Shown: positions 57,799 through 64,000 of the stretch, piece after piece
How the letters are laid out: every line of letters starts with the position of its first letter
Position numbering within the stretch: position 1 is the first letter of the stretch
From: Sedimentitalea sp042687825
Lineage (GTDB): Bacteria > Pseudomonadota > Alphaproteobacteria > Rhodobacterales > Rhodobacteraceae
Assembly: GCF_042687825.1 (NCBI RefSeq)
Contig: NZ_JBHUQE010000009.1
Coordinates: 74,066-138,065, forward strand
Reading direction: 5' to 3'
DNA length: 64,000 nucleotides
Made by a program: the position numbers and the translations under genes
Notes under the pieces: generated by a model
Seen by the model: the letters and a program-made list of their open reading frames with translations, nothing else
What the model was told of the DNA's origin: nothing
Databases searched by the model: none

Positions 57799-60700
57799 CT
57801 GATAGAACCGACATTATTTGGATTCATCTGGAAGTATTCGAAACGCGATCAGCTATTTCTGCTGGGCGTGACCGTTCTGTTGTTTCCGTTGCTCTATCTG
57901 ACGCTGGAACTGCCCAAGCGGATCATCAACGACGCCATCGGGGCGCAAACCTCAATGGTCGATGTCGCCGGCGTGGCGGTGCCGCAGGTGACCTTGTTGT
58001 GGCTGCTCTGTGCCGCGTTCCTGCTGGCGGTGCTGGCGCATGGGCTGCTCAAGATGCGCATCAACACCATGAAGGGCGTACTGTCCGAGCGGATGCTGCG
58101 CCGGTTCCGCTATCAACTGATCGCCCGCATCCTGCGCTTTCCGCAACCCTATTTCGAACGGGTCAGCCAGGGCGAATTGGTGTCGATGGTGACGGCGGAA
58201 TCGGAACCGATGGGCGGGCTGATGGGCGATGCCATCAGCCAGCCGGTGCTGCAGGGCGGACAGATGCTGACGATCCTGGGGTTCCTGTTTCTGCAAAGCG
58301 TCTGGTTCGGGCTGGCGGCGGTGGCGCTGATCCCGCTGCAGGCCTGGCTGATCCCGCGGCTGCAGCGCCAGATCAACCAGCTGAACAAGACCCGCATCAA
58401 AGAGGTGCGGGTGCTGGCCAGCGCGATCGGGGAAAGCGCGGCCGGGGCGGCGACACTGCGGGCCAATGGCGGCTGGCGCTATCGGCTGGCCGGGATCACC
58501 GACCAGCTGGGGCGGCTGTTCGACATCCGTTTCCGCATCTACCAGAAAAAATTCTTCATGAAGTTTCTCAACAACTTCATTTCCCAGCTGACGCCGTTCT
58601 TTTTCTTTTCAGTGGGCGGGTTTCTGGTGCTGCAGGGACAGGTGTCGCTGGGCGCTCTGGTGGCGGCGCTGGCGGCCTACAAGGACCTGTCCAGCCCGTG
58701 GAAGGAACTCTTGGCCTATTACAACCAGACCCAGGACATGGCGGTGCGCTGGGAGGTGATCATCGAGCGGTTCGCGCCGGACGGCATGGTGGACGAAACC
58801 CTGTTCGATGGCGCGCCCGAGGATATTCCGCATCTGCGCGGCGATATTGTGCTGGACAATNACTCTTGGCCTATTACAACCAGACCCAGGACATGGCGGT
58901 GCGCTGGGAGGTGATCATCGAGCGGTTCGCGCCGGACGGCATGGTGGACGAAACCCTGTTCGATGGCGCGCCCGAGGATATTCCGCATCTGCGCGGCGAT
59001 ATTGTGCTGGACAATGTCACGGTGCGCGACAGCGACGGCAACGCAGTGCTGGAGGACGTGACCGGACAGGTGCCTGCCGGATCGGTTGTGGCGATCGCCG
59101 CGGGCAGTGCTGAGGACCGGCGCGCCATCGCCGAACTGCTGGTGCGCGAGGTGCGCCCCTCGGCCGGGCGCATCACCATGGCGGGGCATGATCTGGCCGG
59201 GCTGCACCAGGCGGTGATCGCGGCGCGTATCGGCTATGCCAGTTCGCGCCCGGTGCTGTTTCAGGGCACGTTCGGTGACAACGTGATGATGCCGGTCAGG
59301 ACTCGCCCGCTGGTGCCGGGGGCGCCGGATGACCGGATGGCCGAGGCGATCCGCGCCGGCAACAGCCCGGACCCGCTGGAAACCGAGTGGGTCACGCCCG
59401 AGATCGCCGGGCTGCAGGACGCAGCCGCCCTGCGCGACTGGTGGCTGCAACTGATCGAGGGCATGGGGTCGGGCACCGCCCTGTTCCAGCGCGGGCTGGA
59501 TCAGGTCTTTGATCCGATGCTGCATCCGCATCTGGCGCAGCGCCTGGTCGAACTGCGCCCGGTGGTGCAGCAGGCAGTGCGGGAAGCCGGGTTGCGGCGG
59601 AACGTCTATCTGTTCAAGCGCGACCTCTACAATCCGGGCCTGCCGGTCGCCGAGAACCTGCTGCACGCGACGCCGCGCCAGCCGATCACCCAGGAGCTGC
59701 TGTCGCGCCAGACCGGTTTCATGGAACAGTTGCGAACATTGAAACTGGACCGCGACCTGATCACGCTGAGCCAGGAGGTGATCGACGTGTTGCGGCGGAT
59801 TTTCGGGCTGGACGGCACCGACCACCCGCTGTTCCGCAAGCTGGGGCTGGACCCGGCGGTCTATGAGACTGCGGTGGAACTGGTGGAACGGACCCGCAAG
59901 AGCGGGGTGCAGGGGTTGAGCGAAGAGCAGATCTGGATCCTGTTGCGGGTTCCCTTCCAGATCACCGCCGAACAGATCGGACCGGCCTTTCCCGAGGCGC
60001 TGAAGGCCCGGGTCGTGGAGCTGCGGCAAAGCCACATGGCCGACATGCAACGCCTGATGAGCGGACTGTTCGCACCGCTGGATCCTCAACAATTCGCGCC
60101 GGGGCTGACGGTGTTGGACAACGCGCTGTTCGGCAAGATCTCGGAAACAGCGGGGGGGCGGGCCGACGAGCTGCGCAAGCTGATCGCCGATATTCTGGTG
60201 CAGAACGGCGTGCAGAGGCTGATCGTCGAGTTGATCTATGATCTGCCGGTGGCGCTGGGCGGCGGGCAGTTGCCGACCCTGTTTGCCGAACCGCTGGCGC
60301 TGAGCCGGGCGACGATCAAGCGGCCGGATATCCTGATCCTGGATCAGGTGCTGGACAGCTATGACGTCGCCACGCAGATCGCCGTGCACAAGAACCTGCG
60401 GGCGCTGCTGCCAGATACGACGCTGATCTATCTGAACGACGAATTTGAACGGACCGACGTGTTTGACGTATATTTCGAACTGCAGCGCGGGCGCATTGTA
60501 AGCGAGGATATGCAGATGGCAGGCGATTCAGACTCTGCCGCCAGCGCCGATCTGGCGAAAAAGCTGCGGGCGCTGGAACGTATCGACATGTTTTCCGGGC
60601 TGAAGCGCAAGCAGTTGCGGCTGCTGGCCTTTGGCGCGCGCTGGTACCAGGCGCCCAAGGGCGAAACCGTGTTCCTGAAGGGCGACGCGCCCACTGACGG

Positions 60701-60965
60701 GGCCTATCTGCTGCTTGAGGGCGAGGCCGATCTGGTATTGCCGCAAGAGGGGGGGGCGGATCAGCTGATCGCGACCGTGGGACCCGGGGCGCTGGTCGGC
60801 GAACTGGGCCTTATCCGCAACGAGCCGCGGGCCCTGAGCATGGTGGCCGTCAGCGACCTGAGATGCTTGCGCATCGGCACCGAGGAATTCCTGTCGGTGG
60901 TCGAGAACGACGCCGCCACCGCATTCAAGCTGCTGCAGGTGGTGGCGGGATACGTCAAGAACTGA
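57799..60965 (+). CDS. ABC-type membrane protein with degenerate ATPase and cyclic-nucleotide domain (assembly break)
   Basis: With the 155-nt artefact at 58861-59015 removed, one frame of about 1000 residues runs through. It has five to six membrane helices (ABC exporter type, EVRVLASAIGESAAGAATLRANG), then a nucleotide-binding-like domain whose P-loop reads AAGSAEDRRAIA, with no GxxGxGKT, a signature reduced to LGGGQLPTL, and a Walker-B-like DILILDQVLDS, and a C-terminal cyclic-nucleotide-binding fold (FLKGDAPTDGAYLLLEGEAD, then GELGLIRNEPRAL). The conserved N-terminus (IEPTLFGFIWKYSKRDQ) precedes the first GTG (57868), so initiation is likely the CTG at 57799 after GGA, or ATA 57802. Function unknown; transport driven by its own ATPase is doubtful. 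Confidence 0.8.
58707..59015. repeat. 154-bp exact direct duplication around an N (scaffold-join artefact)
   Basis: Bases 58707-58860 are repeated without mismatch as 58862-59015, with a single N at 58861 between. The extra 155 nt shift the reading frame by two, and removing them restores one continuous coding frame. This is what results when overlapping contig ends are joined by a one-base gap instead of being merged. Confidence 0.93.
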
Positions 60966-61075
60966 TCCGCGCAGCCGCGGCCCCCGGACGAGACGCCTGG
61001 ATTGACGCTGGCCGCTTTCGATATGGGGCCGCCCGGGGTCTCGGGGAAAGCGCGCGGGGGCGGTGCCTGACGGGG

Positions 61076-61447
61076 TCAGTCGTTGCCGCAGAACAGAGAA
61101 TACAGCAGGTCGATTACCTGTTCGGTGTTGCTGTCGGCCAGCGAGTAAAAGATCGTCTTGCCGTCGCGCCGGGTCTCGACCAGGCCTTCGTCGCGCAGCC
61201 GGGCCAGCATCTGGCTGACCGCGGCCTGGCGGATGCTGAGCAGGTTTTCCAACTCGCCGACGGATTTTTCCCCGGCGCCGAGATGGCACAGGATCATCAA
61301 CCGGCCTTCATGGGCCAATGTCTTGAGATAGGCCGCGGCGTCCCGCGCGCGGGTTGCCATGTCCATTGGTGTATCGGTGGAACCCCGCTGTGCGGTCTGA
61401 GTAGTCACGTCCTGTTGCCCCGGCAAGTTAAGGTTAACGTGCATCAT
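61076..61447 (-). CDS. ArsR-family regulator, SqrR/BigR-like persulfide-sensor candidate
   Basis: The 123-residue protein has a winged HTH with the subfamily motif SIRQAAVSQMLARLRDEGLVETRRDG. Two cysteines, C54 (LMILCHL) and C120 (SLFC), are 66 residues apart, the same spacing I recall for the reactive sulfur-sensing pair of SqrR (C41/C107) and BigR. ATG 61447 has TAAGG upstream; a GTG at 61408 would number them exactly C41 and C107 and would leave two palindromes in the leader. It starts 21 nt after the enolase-superfamily gene on the same strand. No sulfide oxidation gene is in view. Confidence 0.85.
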   Translation of the reverse strand: MMHVNLNLPGQQDVTTQTAQRGSTDTPMDMATRARDAAAYLKTLAHEGRLMILCHLGAGEKSVGELENLLSIRQAAVSQMLARLRDEGLVETRRDGKTIFYSLADSNTEQVIDLLYSLFCGND

Positions 61448-61466
61448 GCCCTAACCTTAGGGCATG
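61445..61466. promoter_or_regulatory. Perfect palindrome at arsR start, probable operator
   Basis: Arms CATGCCCTAA and TTAGGGCATG are perfect and separated by 2 nt. The palindrome fills the gap between the enolase-superfamily stop and the arsR start. A second, shorter palindrome (GTTAA-GG-TTAAC, 61427-61438) shares the core TAAGGTTA, about 23 bp centre to centre. Autoregulation by the ArsR protein is the simplest reading; an RNA hairpin between the two genes is an alternative. Confidence 0.6.
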
Positions 61467-61468
61467 TG

Positions 61469-62701
61469 TCACCCCTCTGTTACAGGGGCACCGCCCTGAA
61501 ACGCGTTGCCTTGCACATAGTCGCAGGGGTCTTCCTGCATCTGCAGATGCAGGCCGTCGCCGGTCCAGGGGTGGGCGCGGGCCAGATCCTCGTCGACCTC
61601 GATGCCCAGACCCGGTGTTTCGGGCGGGGCAACAAAGCCGTTTTCTACCTGAATCGCGTGACCGATCAGGGCGGCGTGATAGGGCGTTTCGATGGTTTCG
61701 CACATCAGCAGGTTGGGGATTGCCGCGGCCAGCTGGACATTGGCGGCCCATTCCACCGGCCCGGCATAGAGATGCGGCGCCATCTGCGCATTGTAGGTTT
61801 CGGCCAGGGCCGCCACCTTTTTCATCTCCCAGATGCCGCCGGCGCGCCCCAGCGCCGGCTGCATAATGCTGGCGGCGCCGGCCTGCAGCACCGCGCCGAA
61901 CTCGGCCTTGGTGGTCAGCCGCTCGCCGGTGGCGACGGGAATACGCACGCAGGCCGCGACCCGGGCCATTTCAGCGATGTTGTCGGGCGGTACCGGTTCC
62001 TCGAACCACAGCGGTGCAAAGGGTTCCAGCGCCTGACCCAGGCGGATCGCCCCGGCGGTGGTGAACTGGCCATGGGTGCCGAACAGCAGGTCGGCGCGGT
62101 CGCCCACCGCCGCGCGGATGGCGCGGCAGAACGCGACAGAAAGGGAAATGTCGCGCATCCCCGGCATGTGACCGCCGCGCATAGTATAGGGACCGGCGGG
62201 GTCGAACTTGACCGCTGTATAGCCCTGTCGGACCATCTCGGCGGCGGCCTCGGCGGCCTGTTCGGGTGCGGTCCAAAAATCGTTCAGGTTGTGATGTTTC
62301 AAGGGGTAGACGTAGGTATAGCAACGGATCCGGTCATTCATCCGCCCGCCGATCAGCGCGTGTACCGGACGTTCGCGATGCTTGCCCAATATGTCCCAGC
62401 AGGCGATCTCGAGACCCGAGAACGCGCCCATCACGGTCAGGTCTGGGCGCTGGGTAAAGCCGCTGGAATAGGCGCGGCGGAACATCAGCTCGATGTTCTC
62501 CGGGTTTTCGCCGGCCATGTGGCGCTGAAAGACATCGGTGATCACCGCGCGCATTGCTTGCGGGCCGACCGATGACGCATAGCATTCGCCCCAACCGGTG
62601 ATGCCGGTATCGGTGGTCACCTTGACCAGGATCCAGTAGCGCCCGCCCCAGCCGGGTGCCGGGGGGGCGGTGACGATGATGTCCAGATCGGCCAGTTTCA
62701 C
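61469..62701 (-). CDS. Enolase-superfamily (mandelate racemase/sugar-acid dehydratase) protein
   Basis: The 410-residue protein has the capping domain with WGECYASSVGPQAM and the barrel with AVKFDPAG, LFGTHGQFT, WFEEPVPPDNIAEMA, ATGERLTTKAEF and MAPHLYAGP. These hold the acid/base and metal-binding positions of acid-sugar dehydratases such as galactonate dehydratase. The start is probably GTG 62701 (MKLADLDIIVT) with AAGGA upstream; a longer frame adds residues without similarity. The substrate is likely a sugar acid, not further defined. arsR follows downstream on the same strand. Confidence 0.87.
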   Translation of the reverse strand: MKLADLDIIVTAPPAPGWGGRYWILVKVTTDTGITGWGECYASSVGPQAMRAVITDVFQRHMAGENPENIELMFRRAYSSGFTQRPDLTVMGAFSGLEIACWDILGKHRERPVHALIGGRMNDRIRCYTYVYPLKHHNLNDFWTAPEQAAEAAAEMVRQGYTAVKFDPAGPYTMRGGHMPGMRDISLSVAFCRAIRAAVGDRADLLFGTHGQFTTAGAIRLGQALEPFAPLWFEEPVPPDNIAEMARVAACVRIPVATGERLTTKAEFGAVLQAGAASIMQPALGRAGGIWEMKKVAALAETYNAQMAPHLYAGPVEWAANVQLAAAIPNLLMCETIETPYHAALIGHAIQVENGFVAPPETPGLGIEVDEDLARAHPWTGDGLHLQMQEDPCDYVQGNAFQGGAPVTEG

Positions 62702-62932
62702 GGGGCATCCTTCGGGTTGAGCGGTCAGGATCGACCATGCCGCCCGCATGATCGTGCTGCCAACCCAAAATCGACACCGAACCGGACGACGTTCGCAAAT
62801 TAGCAGAATGAAACGCAATTATTGGTAGAAATGTGAACTTGTGATACCATCTTCCCAAGGTTGTTTTGAACCTTTGGCGGCCCTGCCCGCAAAGCCAAGT
62901 GCATTTCCAGCTTGAAATTGAAAGGACAGACC

Positions 62933-63655
62933 ATGTTTTCCAATGCCAGTTCGCCGGACCAGCGATTGAGCAGGTATGACCACCTGATCGTGCATGTCAC
63001 CGCCACCCGGCCGGATCAGGATTTTGACGACACCGACATCGACAGGATGCATCGGGCGCGCGGTTTTTCCGGCTGCGGGTATAACGCGCTGATCAAACGC
63101 GACGGCATCTGGTTGGATTCGGATATGGGGGCCAAGACCCGTCCGATCGGGGCGCAGGGCGCGCATGTAGGCTCGTGCGGGGCGGGCTGGAACGGCCGCA
63201 GTTTCGGCGTCTCGATGGTCGGCGGCGTGGACAGTCATGGCCGCCCCGAGCACAACGCCACCGATGCCCAGATGCGGACCCTGGAGGCTGGGATCAAGCG
63301 GTTCCTGAACCTGCACCCGCGCGGATCGTCGGCGGTTACTGTCATGGGGCATCGCGATCTGATCCGGCAGACCGATGCGCGCCCGAAAAAGGCCTGTCCC
63401 TGTTTCGACGTCATCCCGTGGTGGCAATCGGTCCTGTCGGGTCCGGATGTCGAGCCGGAAGCGCCGGACGAGGACACCGCCCTGCCGCCCGGGTCGCTGG
63501 TAGATCAGCCAGCCTTTTGGACGGTCGCTTCGGGGGACACTTTGTCGCGGATATCCTCGGTCTCGGGGGTCACGCTGGCCGAGATCCGGGCGCTGAATCC
63601 CGAGATTGTCGATATCAACCGGATCGCGGTCGGACAGGTGATCCGGCTGCAATAG
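62933..63655 (+). CDS. Phage-type N-acetylmuramoyl-L-alanine amidase with LysM
   Basis: The 240-residue protein has an Amidase_2 (T7-lysozyme-like) domain at about 15-165, with zinc ligands in LIVHVTATRP (H21), VMGHRDL (H140) and KKACPCFDV (C155), then an acidic linker and a LysM domain (about 195-240, VASGDTLSRISSVSGV). It has no signal peptide, as in phage endolysins. ATG 62933 follows AAAGGA. A prophage remnant, a cell-wall hydrolase or an amidase effector are all possible; no phage gene is adjacent. Confidence 0.88.
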   Translation: MFSNASSPDQRLSRYDHLIVHVTATRPDQDFDDTDIDRMHRARGFSGCGYNALIKRDGIWLDSDMGAKTRPIGAQGAHVGSCGAGWNGRSFGVSMVGGVDSHGRPEHNATDAQMRTLEAGIKRFLNLHPRGSSAVTVMGHRDLIRQTDARPKKACPCFDVIPWWQSVLSGPDVEPEAPDEDTALPPGSLVDQPAFWTVASGDTLSRISSVSGVTLAEIRALNPEIVDINRIAVGQVIRLQ

Positions 63656-64000
63656 GCGCGATCCGGGCCGGGCGCGCCGCCGGCAGGCCGATCCGGCGAA
63701 TCGCCAGCAGGCTCGGACGAGCCGCGTAGGCCGCGACGGTCGCGGCACGCATCGGTCCGACCGATGAAACGGACAGGGGTGCGGTTCTCCGGCCTTATGT
63801 ATCAAACGCACCAAGGGTGTGAGTGATGATTAAGGCGCGTGCTTTATCGCTTTCTCTTGGTTTCTTCGAAGCGAACGATGCTCATGCGAGCGTTGTTGTC
63901 AGTAAGCTGAAGTGCCCCTACCTTCCTCTTTTTTCTCATCCCTGCTCGACGCCTCCGCCACTGTTTTTTGTGTCGTATCGTAAGCGTCCGGTCTGACTGC
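63656..64000. other. 345-nt 3' end of window, no supported gene; composition changes
   Basis: The first ~165 nt are GC-rich like the neighbourhood. From about 63820 the sequence becomes clearly less GC-rich, with runs such as TTTTTT. A short open frame starts at ATG 63826 and stops near 63996 (about 56 residues, MIKARALSLSLGFFEAND at its start), but nothing in it is recognised and it may be non-coding. This could be the edge of a mobile element or a regulatory region of the next gene. Confidence 0.5.

Noticed and set aside
58707..59015. Biological tandem duplication or frameshifted pseudogene
   Set aside because: The copies are identical and separated by exactly one N; merging them restores the frame, which fits an unmerged contig overlap.
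62933..63655. Prophage at the right end of the window
   Set aside because: Only one lysin-like gene is present; no integrase, capsid, tail or attachment site can be seen.

Overview
The window is GC-rich, densely coded DNA. Its gene families fit a member of the Rhodobacteraceae (Roseobacter/Paracoccus group) of the Alphaproteobacteria: a DUF1127 protein, a type VI secretion system (T6SS) without TssJ, a MaoC-phosphotransacetylase fusion, fused indolepyruvate oxidoreductase and a NaChBac-type sodium channel. This placement is inferred from gene content; there is no rRNA or other marker gene here. No tRNA, rRNA, CRISPR array or intact insertion sequence was seen.

Region 1 (1-30.5 kb) is most of a T6SS locus. 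The plus-strand run is tssE (cut by the window edge), tssF, tssG, tssH/clpV, a voltage-gated sodium channel, a 1698-residue sheath-like fusion, vgrG, a small adaptor candidate, PAAR, the FHA protein tagH, tssK, tssL (with an OmpA domain), tssM, tagF and the phosphatase pppA. The kinase ppkA and an OmpA-like protein come from the opposite strand and converge on pppA. Kinase, phosphatase, FHA protein and TagF together form the known threonine-phosphorylation control of T6SS firing. A membrane-anchored M15 peptidase (possibly TagX-like), a cupin and a periplasmic caspase-like protein follow. The two striking items are the channel, translationally coupled inside the operon, and the fusion protein. 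The fusion joins a canonical TssB, about 900 residues of two different tandem repeats, a second divergent TssB-like domain and a shortened TssC-like domain. Canonical tssB, tssC, hcp and tssA are not in the window and may lie upstream.

Region 2 (30.5-39 kb) has a DUF1127 protein, a hotdog thioesterase, rpe, and a tightly overlapping seven-gene minus-strand operon: four glycosyltransferases, a histidine phosphatase, a polysaccharide-deacetylase-like protein and a methyltransferase. Its glycan product is unknown.

Region 3 (39-52 kb) has a large MscS channel, a four-gene ABC importer of the peptide/oligosaccharide family, a second methyltransferase paralogous to the one in region 2, and a coupled unit of MaoC-phosphotransacetylase, acetate kinase and a glutathione S-transferase-like protein.

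Region 4 (52-64 kb) has indolepyruvate oxidoreductase with a divergent Lrp/AsnC regulator, a possible TNT-fold toxin-like protein, a DUF3307 membrane protein, an ABC-type protein with a degenerate nucleotide-binding domain and a cyclic-nucleotide-binding domain, a persulfide-sensor-like ArsR regulator with two operator-like palindromes, an enolase-superfamily dehydratase and a phage-type amidase with LysM. The ABC gene is interrupted only by an assembly defect: one N flanked by an exact 154-bp duplication. The last ~170 bases are less GC-rich and were not assigned.
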